Assembly: GCA_916610825.1 (NCBI GenBank)
Contig: OU744453.1
Coordinates: 3,602,724-3,666,723, forward strand
From: Haliclystus octoradiatus
Taxonomy: Eukaryota > Cnidaria > Staurozoa > Stauromedusae > Haliclystidae
Reading direction: 5' to 3'
Length of the DNA stretch: 64,000 bases
How positions within the stretch are numbered: position 1 is the first letter of the stretch; each line of letters opens with the position of its first letter. A program made the position numbers and the translations under genes. The notes below the pieces were generated by a model. The model saw nothing but the letters and a program-made list of their open reading frames with translations, had not been told where the DNA came from and ran no database searches. Below, in pieces: positions 38,201 through 49,012 of the stretch.

Positions 38201-41200
38201 GACAGGTTGTCACCCTACCGAAGGCACCCGTACCATTCCTCTATTTCTAGAAGAGTGGCTCTTTTCGCGGAGAGCATTGATGTTAAATCCTCTTTATTGA
38301 TCTTAGTCGCGACACTGCAGATCAATTTCAACAGATTTCATGATGATATACCGTGCTTGTTAATTTGCAACAATGCACCTCAGCTGGTCGCAATGCAATT
38401 CCCTTTCGACCATTCCATCCGCCATCCTTAGATGGTAGCCTACTCATTTATATATTCATTTATATACTCATTTTCAGATAAATTCAAGGCTGAGTTGACC
38501 TTCAGGGGATTTGAATCACAGTCAATCAGATATGACCAGATTTTTAAGGAAGGTGCTATGCCATCTGAGCTGTTCCTCCGCTTAGTCTTTTTAGGATAGG
38601 TTAGAATATAAGGCGAGATGCTCCAAGTACTTTGACAAAGCTTTGTTTATTTAATCAGTTAATACTTGTTTACATTACAAGTTAGTCACTGAAACAGTTA
38701 ATTTTTTTATTTTAAAAAGTTGCATGTTGTTACAGCCTTTCCTAACAGTTTTGTTATATCATTATTTATCTTATTACAGTGGACATGATGAAATCTGGTG
38801 AAGAAACAGAGAAGAAAATTGTCAAATGTTTTGCAGAAAGGTAGATAGTAATTTTCTGTTTAATAATTGATTAGTATGAAATATTAATTATTTATATCAA
38901 GTGCAAACTCGGTCATTTAAAAGTTATTAATGTTAGGTGGAACAGAGCAAGAAATACTTCGTCCGAAGATCACCATAAACTCTGAGTAACCTGGTCTTGT
39001 CCGACAAAAGGTCATGTTTTCTGGAATCGTAGCGGCATTTCCACATTTTCTTCTGAATTTTTTGTTGATGTTTACCAAGAAATGATTAAAAAATGAAAAT
39101 ATTAATTTTCTTCTGAATTTGCTCTACCCATGCGAAAAAAAGTTCAGGAGTTCATGAACAGTTCATGAACATTAAAAATGGCTCCAATTTTCCTGAACTG
39201 TTAATGAACTCCTGAACTGTTTTCACATGGGTAGCCTTGAATCTAAAACTCTGGGATTCCTACTTTTGTCAGACCCTACCGAGTAACGAGGAAGACTTAT
39301 GAATCATCTTTGTTTTTCTATGCTATAATTGAACTTAAAAATATCAAATATCTTTTGTAATAGCCATTTTTTATTTATCTGTAGAAAACCGGTGGCATTG
39401 GAAGTTATTGAAAAAAAGACAATCATACATGACACAGCAAATGAAATCTCAATGCTAACTAATGGCGATGTCAAAATCGATTTCGTTGGAACTGCGTTGG
39501 TATGTTACAATCAATAACGCTCTAATCTGTGTATTAGAATAATCCAATGGAAATGTTAAAACAATCAAATTGGGACACGTTGACTATTAGATTGTTATTG
39601 AATATAGACAATGAACATGAATATTGAGATGAAATGCTTTTAAATAATCAATTTTACCAACTAGATTTCCAAGGAGACTGGTCAAAATTCAAAAGAAGAA
39701 AAAATCAATTTCTCTGAAAATGACGATTTAATTTTTATATAAAATTCAGGTTTCCGGGCATAAAATGCGCATTTGAATGTGTTCTGACAATTTGATCTTC
39801 GATTAGAGGAAAAATTGAAATGGAATGGTTGCATTTTGCATATATATAGATGTATTATACTCATTTTATTGTCTTATATAGGAAACTAGTAGTGACAGTG
39901 GAAATCTAGAAGAAACAGAAGATAGTATAGAACATGGCTCGAAATGGGAATCTTCCTTTAGAACTCAAATGTCCGTCTTAACAAGAAGAGCGTTTATACA
40001 AACAAAAGGAAATGTTCTTGACAAATTGACAATTTTCCAGGTATGTAACTGATTTTTATCATTGATTGTCAAATAATTAATAAAGGGGTATGAATTATAC
40101 GATATAACATAATTTAATAAGCTTTAATCAATCGTTTTGAATATCATGAGAGGGCATCAGAAAATGATAATATGTTTATAAATTTTCCTTCTTGAATTTA
40201 AGTAGATAATTAAGAATTGATTTTAACAGTCAAATAAATTGCATTAGGATACCCTGTTAATTTTTACTTTTTTCTGTAGAGCTGTGCAATTGCGTTTATT
40301 GTTTGTAACGTATGGTTTCGAATGGAGTACACTGAAGAACAACTGAACGACCGCCTTGGCTTGGTAAGATTTAAAATATAACTCTTCACGTTTTTGAGCG
40401 TTAAATTTGATAAATAAATATCCCCTCTATATATTGTACAGATCAAAAGTGGGACATTGGTAAGGTAGGCTTTTGGGTGACGTAGCAATATGACAGTCTG
40501 TACAGGGAATGTAAAATAGCAATAAGTTTTATGCATGGTCCAACAAAAGTGGGGATCCTGTGATCCTAGTTCCTGGAAGACTGGGGCAACAAACCTCACT
40601 TAAAACTTCAGAAGAATAAGTTAAACATTTTCTAGGATTCCAGAAGGCCATTTGTTTCAATTGGGAGATTGAGCAAGTTCGACTCTACAACAAACCTAGT
40701 TGGCAGGGAACAATACTAATAATTAATTTCATGAGGTATTTTCACAAATGACATTGGTATATAATTCATTATCATGTAATTAATTTAACTTCTTAAGTAG
40801 TGTAAAACAATAATCATTTTTGGTTTTTTCTCTTAGATCTTCTTTGTTTCAACTTATTGGTTTTTCATGCCCATGTTTCAAACACTATTGACATGTAAGT
40901 GAGATATTTGACGATAAATAATCCGAAGAATATAGAACTACCAGCACCAAAACCATAAAAATGCGATGAAAGTGTCATGAAACATCATGAAAATGTAATA
41001 AGGGAAAATGAATTTTTAAGTCATGAAAAGTTGGAAAATGACATGAAAGCATCCATATTTAATATGGTAAAATATGAAAATGCCTTGGAAACACCATAAA
41101 ATTTCACACTTTTCATGATGTTGATGTCAGTGGCATACAGGGTATCTTCAAAGAAAACCTACCTCAAGAAAATGTATTTGTTTCCTCATATTCGAATGTT

Positions 41201-43827
41201 CGAATCCTGTTTTCATACCTGGTTTACATTTCAAGCATATGATTATAGTCTGTGAAACTGCTGACGATACGCCCTGATTAAGATTTAAGAAATGGAAACT
41301 CAACTATCCTTATATTTTGACATATCTTTATATTCAAATGTAGAATAGACAATAATAGCAAATTCTATTGACTTCATATAATTAAAATTCTTGAATATAT
41401 ATCTTAGAAATCTATGTGTTTCAGAATTTTTCCTAACACCTTTAACATTAATTGATAAAAATATGTATCAACTCATGAAGAGCAACAGCTTTATTATCTA
41501 CCTGTGTCCTGTGACATTGTATAGTAAACATTGGGTGCCTCGTTTTGGAAAATATTATAGATGCATTGGGAACATCGTATGTGTTATTTGATTTGTTTAT
41601 TTAATTTTAATAATTTTAAATCAATGAATAATTTTGTTGTTTTGTCCAACAGTTCCAACAGAACGAAGTGTGGTTAGTAAAGAAAGGGCAGCTGGAATGT
41701 ATCGATTATCGGCTTATTATATATCAAAATGTATCAGTGAATTACCTCTGATTATTCTTCAACCAATTATATTCTGGTCTGTGGTTTATTGGGTTTGCAA
41801 TTTGAATGCAAGTATTTGGTTTCTTGGTTCATTGACTTCCATCCTGTTGGGAATTCTGATGGCTCAGGTAATTTTGACTTGTTTATATTCTCACTCTTAT
41901 AGTGGTCGGCCGGTTATGGATTTTTAAGCACAGATTAACCGTTAATGATAACCAGTTAATTTTCGGTTAATTGAACAGAAACAACACAACAATAAAACAA
42001 CAATAAACTTGGCAATAGACAATAGAGAATGTGCATATATATATTCTTAAATGCTAGACAAACAAGGATTATTTACAGAATAGAATCTCTAGACTCTTAT
42101 TGTAATGCAGGGTGTATGGGTCACACATGACTATAAATATAAGGGTGTTTTTCAAGCAAAACTGTAAAAATTAAGAAAAAACTGTTGGGTGTTTTTGTGT
42201 TTTGCGCATATCAATCACACCACGATTTTGAAGGACAAAATTTTGACTTTAAAGTGCAACTTATACGATCGGTAGGCCTACTTAAATTTGTATGAACAGT
42301 ACATGAACTACTTTTTTCAACCATAAACCCGAAATGGCTCAATTATATATTAAATGGCACAGTTATATGTTCTTGAAGTCCGATTTGAAATGTTTATCAT
42401 AATTAATCAAACATTTTTAATTTTGTTGCATTTCATCATTTAGCCACATCCATAATAATAATATTGGTTAGTATTTTTAGAGCGTATGTGAGTTTAATAA
42501 TCGGATTCCCTTCCTGATGCCAACCAATAGTGCTTCTGCCAGAGATTGAACCCAATACCATGCTGACGGTGATTTAAAACCATAACAACTGTACTACAGC
42601 CCTATTTCATGTGTGATATTAGAGAATTTTCTGTTGTTGATTTGATGACTGTTGTATATTTTTATAGGCATTGGGACTTTGTCTCGGAGCAACAGTTGTT
42701 GAATTCAAGAAAGCACTTGTTGTTGCATCCATCATTGCGTTGTCATTTCTTCTTCTTGGTGGATTTTATAACAAACGTATAAGTATTTGGTTCCGATGGA
42801 TACAATATTTATCAGGAATGAAAATCAATTATAATTCAATGTTAAGGATGGAATTTACATCAAGTAGACCATTTGCGTAAGTAGTTGTTCTATAATTGTG
42901 TATTATGTGATATGTTCCCTGCGAAACTTCGCGAAAAGTCCCATGAACTTTAAATGGCACAATTGTTGGGTTTCACATCTTTTCACTATCTTTACCAAAT
43001 ATCAGCTCATTACAAGGGAACTTGTCATTTTATGTCAAAATGTACATCTATGAAGGCTCTGTGGAATAGAGATAGTTTGTTCTTTTTGTACACAGCCATT
43101 GCTGCATATTAAAATAAACAACCACAACTGCTAATAGTGAAACTGTAAAACACTAAGAAATTCATGGTTTTGAAATGTTAACCTATTCAAAACTTTTCAC
43201 TGGACATTCCTTATGAATTATGTTAAAGGGTATATCTCATGAATTTGTCATTTATGAACCCTTATAGAATTGGACTTGATAATTTCTAGATCATTATGCC
43301 ATCGCATAAATCATATTCGTAATACAGTGAAACCTGTATAAAAGAACCAGCTAGGAGAGATAGATATATTGACCGCTACAGACAGGTTGCTTTATATACA
43401 CAGTAACAGGGTTGATTCAATAGAAAATAACGTTATAGAGTTGAACATTGTAATTTCTAGCTAGGGGAGATAGGTAAATTGACCATTATATGAAAGTGAC
43501 CTTTATATACAGGGTTGACAAAACAGTACGTTTTATTTTTAGACGTGGCTAGAGGGACCATTACAGACAGGTGGCCTCTATCTAGGGGTGACCGTTATAA
43601 CAGGTTTCATTATTTTTTTGTTCTTCCATTATAGCTGTTCGAAGATATCATCTGCGTTTGCCGAGTGTAACCGAAATGGAACAACCGGTTTTATTACTGG
43701 TCAGATGATTCTTGACCGTGAAAATGCATTAGAATTATGGCAAACAGGCCCAATGATAGTTGGTTATGCTTTATTGTATTACACGTGTGGATATTTAGCA
43801 TTAAAATACTTAAATCGTCATAAATAA
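32258..43827 (+). CDS. ABCG (white-type) half-transporter, 15 exons
   Basis: Exons: 32258-32471, 33723-33907, 34547-34652, 35225-35263, 35788-35852, 36369-36530, 37248-37341, 38780-38840, 39385-39499, 39882-40040, 40280-40363, 40837-40894, 41653-41867, 42668-42876, 43635-43827. All are in phase, giving 652 residues, the normal half-transporter length. The N-terminal ATPase has Walker A GPSGAGKT (69-76), signature VSGGE (179-183), Walker B LLLMDEP (about 200-205) and switch histidine TIHQP (His237). The C-terminal half holds about six membrane helices, with the re-entry motif region [16 protein letters not shown] (about 456-471) and a two-cysteine extracellular loop before the last helix. The domain order NBD then TMD is diagnostic of ABCG. 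Such proteins dimerise and export lipids, sterols, pigments or xenobiotics; the substrate cannot be told. LMGGG before the signature resembles plant/Dictyostelium-type ABCGs. Exon 4 is only 39 nt. I chose ATG 32258, not the in-frame upstream TTG. A possible AATAAA is at 44474-44479. Confidence 0.95.
33529..33711. mobile_element. Family A MITE abutting ABCG exon 2
   Basis: It begins CAGTGAAACCTGTATAAAGC after TA (33527-33528) and ends GCTATAACAGGTTTGCC, only about 11 bases before the exon 2 acceptor (exon starts 33723). The MITE end therefore supplies branch-point-proximal sequence. Confidence 0.78.
35975..36070. mobile_element. Family A MITE fragment
   Basis: GGCCACTATATACAGGTGG and nearby words match the family; no intact ends. 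In ABCG intron 5. Confidence 0.5.
36590..36692. mobile_element. hAT-type MITE fragment in ABCG intron 6
   Basis: It contains GAATCCTAGAAAATTCTCAA, then GCTCTAGCCTAGAATCC, and ends ACTTTCGTCGGACCCT. The left end is GTGTCTGACGA. No clean duplication. Confidence 0.6.
36712..36912. repeat. Minisatellite with about 35-bp unit
   Basis: About five diverged units of the type GAATTGGGCGTTATAATAAT + AAACCACCTTA stand in tandem inside ABCG intron 6. Confidence 0.75.
37383..37585. mobile_element. MITE with CACTACCAACACC ends
   Basis: Left end CACTACCAACACC and right end GGTGTCAGTAGTG are inverted; TGA flanks both sides. The interior is rich in GTGAAAA/CATGAAAATG. A related copy is at 40936-41135. In ABCG intron 7. 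Confidence 0.55.
37768..38085 (-). mobile_element. LINE 3' end (CR1/L2-like), minus strand
   Basis: Minus-strand translation of 37918-38085 gives [20 protein letters not shown] and [11 protein letters not shown], the same ORF2 tail as at 880-1083. The 3' end is the AATAAATGATGATGATG run, seen on the plus strand as CATCATCATCATTTATT near 37768-37784. In ABCG intron 7; 5'-truncated. Confidence 0.78.
38991..39279. mobile_element. hAT-type MITE carrying a nested MITE
   Basis: Outer ends CTGGTCTTGTCCGACAAAAG and CTTTTGTCAGACCCTAC are flanked by TGAGTAAC (38983-38990) and CGAGTAAC (39280-39287). The nested element occupies 39127-39231. In ABCG intron 8. Confidence 0.82.
39127..39231. mobile_element. 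Compact GTTCATGAAC MITE with TA duplication
   Basis: 105 bases run from CCCATGCGAAAAAA to TTTTCACATGGG, flanked by TA (39125-39126 and 39232-39233). Because the host hAT MITE normally reads GCTCTAGCC here, the empty site is known and the TA duplication is secure. It defines the true ends of this family. Confidence 0.88.
40535..40655. mobile_element. hAT-type MITE fragment, reverse orientation
   Basis: It starts ATGGTCCAACAAAAGTGGGG and runs to GATTCCAGAAGGCCATTTG. It keeps the GATCCTAG block. In ABCG intron 11. Confidence 0.6.
40936..41135. mobile_element. Second copy of the CACTACCAACACC MITE
   Basis: It shares ACCAAAACCATAAAAATGC near the left end and TTGATGTCAGTGG at the right with the 37383 copy. 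In ABCG intron 12. Confidence 0.5.
42465..42605 (-). mobile_element. tRNA-derived SINE
   Basis: Plus-strand TTCCTGATGCCAACCAATAG followed by AGATTGAACCC (B box complement GGGTTCAATCT) matches the SINE at 10047-10250. In ABCG intron 13. Confidence 0.65.
43327..43608. mobile_element. Family A MITE abutting ABCG exon 15
   Basis: It begins CAGTGAAACCTGTATAAAAG after TA and ends GACCGTTATAACAGGTTTC, about 27 bases before the exon 15 acceptor (exon starts 43635). It is longer than other copies because an internal block (GATAGATATATTGACC-like) is duplicated. Confidence 0.75.
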
Positions 43828-44556
43828 AGATTTGATTGACAGCTGTGTTTCTATAGTAACAAAGGATGCAATTGTCATAACAGAAAACAGATGAAATTAG
43901 TAAGGGTTTTTATAAAATTTACAGATAAAGTATTTATTGATTGACATTGAAATAATTTTGATATAAATATGTTTGATGGAAAAAAATTGGTAATATATTA
44001 TATGGGGTTAAAGACGTGATGTCGTCAAAAAAATATATAAATATATTATAATTATTACTGTGTGGTATGCTTCAGTTAGCCAGTGTCAGCCAGTACAAAC
44101 CGTTTAAATTACGTTCTAACTGGTATATGTTTACAAAAATATATAAATATATCTTTTTTAATTGTAAATGTTTTTATGTAATTTATTGTAACGTGACATG
44201 AAAGTTTATTTCTTATTATTGTTGATTTACTTTTATTTACATGATATGGAAAAATTGTTCATATATTTGTATTGTTAAGTAATGATTAAGATATAGTCCA
44301 TATTTAATATTTTTATTACATTATTATTATATATATCATTATTAGTTCTATTTATGAAAGTGAAATATTTTACGTTTACAAAAAGTTTTGTTAATTTATA
44401 AATTATTCTCTCAATTTATTCTTATGTAAATGTCTCATGCATTCGATTCATAATTTATTCATTGAAAATATTAAATAAATTATATAATGATTTTATTCTA
44501 AATGTTATGATTTGTTTTGTTGTCTGTCTCCCTTCCTATCCCTATCGATTACAACC

Positions 44557-44710
44557 CCAGTATCATCATCATCATCATTTATTCGGAGCACGATAAGCTT
44601 ATTAAAGCTTCATTTTCACATGACTGTAACGGTTACAAAGAATAGCGTTAACCCATATATTATGGCTAGCCAGAACGAAAACCAAGACCGAGTCGCGATG
44701 AACGCTTTGT
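44557..44710 (-). mobile_element. Short LINE 3' tail (ATG repeat end)
   Basis: CATCATCATCATCATTTATTC on the plus strand is the complement of the AATAAATGATGATG tail seen at 1183-1255 and 37768. Only the non-coding 3' end remains. Confidence 0.55.
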
Positions 44711-44929
44711 TATTGTAGACTGCATTATCTCGAAGATAATCAAAGGTAGATCTTTCTTTTCGCAATACGATCGATCCAGTTTTCGATGTTGATATTCAAT
44801 ATCCATATTCTAAAGTAATCATATCATTTATTGATGGAATTCTGCAAACCATATTTAGAAATGGACACCAGAACAGTTTTTTTTCTTTTTTTGGATTTAT
44901 CATTTTTCCACATACCGGGTAAGCTTACA

Positions 44930-45065
44930 GCTTTTTTTCACCGGGGTGATTGGTTAATTTGTTAGCATTTTGAAGCTTGTGTGCGTTTAATAGCCGGATG
45001 CCCTTCCTGACGCCAACCTATAGTGTCCAACGTCCCAGCCACTACACCAAGGCACGCACCAGCAC
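44930..45065 (-). mobile_element. tRNA-derived SINE body
   Basis: It contains TTCACCGGGGTGATTGGTTA and GGATGCCCTTCCTGACGCCA, as in the other copies. The head is degenerate. It stops about 40 bases before the 5.5-kb foldback element. Confidence 0.65.
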
Positions 45066-46319
45066 GCAAGTTATCATCAGCAAACAGAAGCGCATTAACT
45101 GTCATTGTCGGTAAACAGAATATTCAACAGGCTGCATGGAGTCATGCGCAGTAGCATCCTGTCCCGTCTGATATTTTGGTCACATCTGAATTAAATCTGA
45201 ATCTCGCACGATTGACTGTACTTCGGTTTGATTTGTATTTCAAACTCAACTTGACTTTGAGATTTCTGATGGCGGCCAGAAAAATGGCGGTCTTGTCCGA
45301 AAGTAATGAGATTAAAGTTTCAAAATAACAGCTTTTGACAATGGTCATCGTCATATAATATAATTTGTGTGGATACAAAGTTCTTATCCTGGTCATCGTA
45401 GAATTCCAGTACAGTTGATGTAACATTTATCAATTACTTGCACGTCTACGTTGTTACTTGTCGACGAACAGTCTAACAGAGACAGAGTACACGGTGTATT
45501 TTTAAATAGCTTATATTGAATATTGGACAGGGTAAGGGAAGATATTTGAAAATTTAACATGAAGTATGGTGTAATCTAACTCAGCTTTGAATAGTAAGAT
45601 ATGATAATATCAATATAACATCAAAACATGAATAGATTGTACACATAGAATCCGGCATAGAATAGGCTAGTCTATATTTTCTAAAGTCATTGCTCATAGA
45701 CCTTCAAATCATAGTCTATAACCTACATTAATCAGGAAAGTAAGGGAAGGAGCTCACTCAATCAACTGCGGTAATAATTGATGATAGTGAGGCTTAGTGA
45801 TCCATTGTCTATGATATGATTATCATATATACATGTATTTATCAGCTTTAATTTTAATCAATTCATTGAATAAGAACTGATTTTTCAAATCTTTATAATT
45901 CTCAAACATTCAATATATTTCAAAATGTTAGTTATGATATGATATATTAATATAGTACTTCTTATCGATAAAATCTCTACCAAGCCACAGAGTTTTGACT
46001 GAAACAAGTCAGTTGCAGTGTATTGCACTGAAAGTCGTCATACCATAAACAATTATATTGAAGCTTCAAAACTAACAGCGTGCAGTATTAATCAATTCAG
46101 AAAATATCAATTATCTGAATTCCATAAAACAATGTAAATATTTACAAATGCATGAATGAACGATAGGCTTTTAATCAATTTATTTCAATTTTAAAAACTA
46201 CAAGTAGGCGTAACTGTAGTATAGTTCAATGATAGCAAGAGCCAGTATATATGTTCATGCCATCTTGAAGCAAGACCATACGCATTGAAGTGTGCATCAG
46301 ATCGAATTTACACAAAATT

Positions 46320-47030
46320 GATTACGGGTATGAATGTTGTAATGATCCGATTCCAATCCGATTTGAAGCAATATGCCAATTATAAATATAATCCGATTCG
46401 AAGCAAATAATTTGTAATTAATGTAAACTAATCCAAGTTTTGTATAGATTTATGGATGATTGCTTGATACAGTCTCAGGCGCTTTAATCAGATGTCTTTT
46501 AACTTGATGCTGGATATTCTGCGTTAGACACACACTAACAACAACAACTAATTGATATTCGAGACCCAATGGATAGTGAGCACAATGAAGGCTAAACTGT
46601 ATCTCATTTGTTATTCAATCTACACATAGACAACATAGATAGATTACAGGAATTATATAGGGTGCTGACATGAGACAGTCACATACAGCACATCAAAATG
46701 ATAATACAATACGTACAATGAATCAATAATCTTGATCATTTCCTTGAAGAAATTGTATGATTCACTTCACATCAAACGTGTAATTGATGTACTAGAGAGT
46801 GGAATACTAGAGAGTGGAACATGAATGTCGCTATATGTACAAGAAGCAGTCAGTTGAGAGGAAACTAGAACACATTGATTAATCGCTACAAAGTACAAAT
46901 ACTCTTCCAAGTTTCAAAATCCAAAATCATCTGGAATCAATAAATACAAATTCGACCCAATCCAAAGACCTAAAATATCACTACCTGGATGCGATCCAAT
47001 CTGATTGGATTCGCACATCTTTAATACGCA
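46320..47030. repeat. Old dispersed repeat fragments inside the foldback spacer
   Basis: GATCCGATTCCAATCCGATT (46345-46364 region) and GATCCAATCTGATTGGATTC (about 46993-47012) belong to the CGGATC-rich family seen at 19637-20045. No coding sequence. Confidence 0.4.
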
Positions 47031-48579
47031 GGTGCAAAATAAATGAGGCTCAAAACTTTCGTTGTGGGTTTGATTTTAAACACAGCCAAAAAGGTTGAAG
47101 GTTGTTCACTTAAATTATACCTGTCAGATATGACTCTGTGATAGTATGATTAATGTAGATTCTATTACAAAGTTTATATTATAGAGGCCAGAGGGTATGA
47201 TTCTTCATTACTCAGAAATTTGGTCCTGATGCTTTTAAGAAAGTTTCTTTTAAATTTTATTTCATTTTATTATTACAAAATATTTCATTAATTATTATCA
47301 TATGATTTTCACATAGATTTATCTTTGGTTGGTGCTACGCAAATAAGTAGGCATATTCCCCTACGAAAAATTTGTTGAGTCCATAACTATTCATGAACCT
47401 TAAATACAAGGCTGTTTTACAAATTCTGGGCAGTAGTCACTTTTCTGAGAAGTTATTTTAAATGTAGTTTTTCGATTTGAATAGGCCTTTCAAGAAACAT
47501 TAGAATAACTGTTGTGTTGACCGTTTCAACTTTTCAAAGTGCAGTACTATACATACTGATCTTCATACTATACACTTATTTTTGTGCTGCTTTCAATTCT
47601 TCTTACTGACAATTTTTACAGCCTTGATAGTTTGGGCTGAACGTAGCTATAGCTGGTTAAATGACCTGTTTTTCATGAACAATTCATGAATATTTGTTGG
47701 TCCATTTAAAGTTCAAGAACTGTTATCACAGCCTGCATTTTGCGTATACTTTTACGGATTAACCAAAGAGCAGCAGACTAGGTGGCAGCCATGGGCCTTG
47801 TGAGAGGATCAAAACAGACGGGGAAACTTGCACTAGCGCAAGTTAAATAGGCACCTTCTCTAAACATTCTTGAGCACGAGCTTTACTTAGCGTATACTTT
47901 ATTTCTAATCATCGATAATATAAAGGACACCAATGCCATGTATCCTTGTTCAGTAGATTATGTAGGCAATCAAGGTGTTTTTGCATACTGTTGGTTCTCC
48001 CAGACGTCAGCACAGTATTCGAAATGATGGAAAACAAAGGCATCAAACAAAATTTTTCTTGTTTGTAGATGTAAACATCAAGTGAAACTTACTACTGTTG
48101 TGCAGGAACGTTTTCTAATTCATGATTGGTAAATTGATAGTTGTTAAATGAATTCAATTAATTTCGACAATACAGGCAAAGAGAAATTGCTCCATAATTA
48201 TTGTTATCCTGTTTATGAATATATTTGTGAATAGGGCTAATTTGACTACCTTGAACAATGCACACTGAAAATACCCACGTGACAAGAGAGAGATTCAAAA
48301 CTCAGAGGGGGTGTAAGAGGAGAGTTTCCAACAAAATCGGTACAAAATTAGAAATGCTTTTGATTGATTCTGAAGTGACTTAAAAGAAGGTAGTAGGGGA
48401 GACAGATTAGCTATAAGACTCGAGTAACAATGGCTTCAAAGGTTTTGGTACAGCATTGTGCTGCCCAGGGTTGCACCCATGTAGCTTTTTCTGCTACAGT
48501 ATTCCAGGACCACGCCAAACGCCTAGTCTTATTAAAATTAATTTGAAAACAATGGCCACATGCCCCTTTGCCAGAATTC

Positions 48580-49012
48580 ATAGTGGTCACCTCTATACAG
48601 CAGCCACCCGTCTACAGTGGTCACTCTTGGTATGCCTGAAATAGTATTTTCTATCTAATCAACCCTGCATATAAAGGCCACCTGCATCTAATGGTGTGAT
48701 GGGATAATTTTGTTTCACTTCGCAGTTTACAATTTAAATTTAACCACATAAGCTTCAAGCTCGTTTGCATGGGAATGAATGTCTGAACAGCAGTCAAATT
48801 TATAATCAACTAATTGAAATTACTATTAGCTCTATTACATGAAAGTTACTGGTACGTATAGATAAAATACATTGTGTGAGGCGATGAGGAATCAAACCCT
48901 GGTCTCCCACAGGGACTACATGCACTCTACTATTGAGCTACCAGTCTACATTGATCAATATATCTATCTCTCATAGCTGGCTGCTATACACAGATTTCAA
49001 CTGTATCTAGCC
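48580..49012 (-). mobile_element. Family A MITE split by a SINE
   Basis: AGTGGTCACCTCTATACAGC to CATCTAATGGT (48580-48690) and GATCAATATATCTATC to TTTCAACTG before TA (48956-49010) are the two parts of a reverse-oriented family A MITE. The stretch between is a tRNA-derived SINE. Confidence 0.7.
48690..48955 (-). mobile_element. tRNA-derived SINE with good A and B boxes
   Basis: The minus strand reads GGTAGCTCAATAGTAGAGTG (A box) and GGGTTTGATTCCTC (B box) at tRNA spacing, then a body to about 48690. It is a tRNA-like head rather than a gene, because the acceptor arms do not pair. Confidence 0.65.

Larger units (their letters stand above)
43828..45101. other. ABCG 3' flank and intergenic repeats
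   Basis: AT-rich 3' flank to about 44500 (AATAAA at 44474-44479), then a short LINE tail on the minus strand (44557-44710) and a SINE (44930-45065). No further coding sequence. Confidence 0.55.

Noticed and set aside
48888-48955. Functional tRNA gene
   Set aside because: A and B boxes are present but the acceptor stem does not pair, and a SINE body follows.
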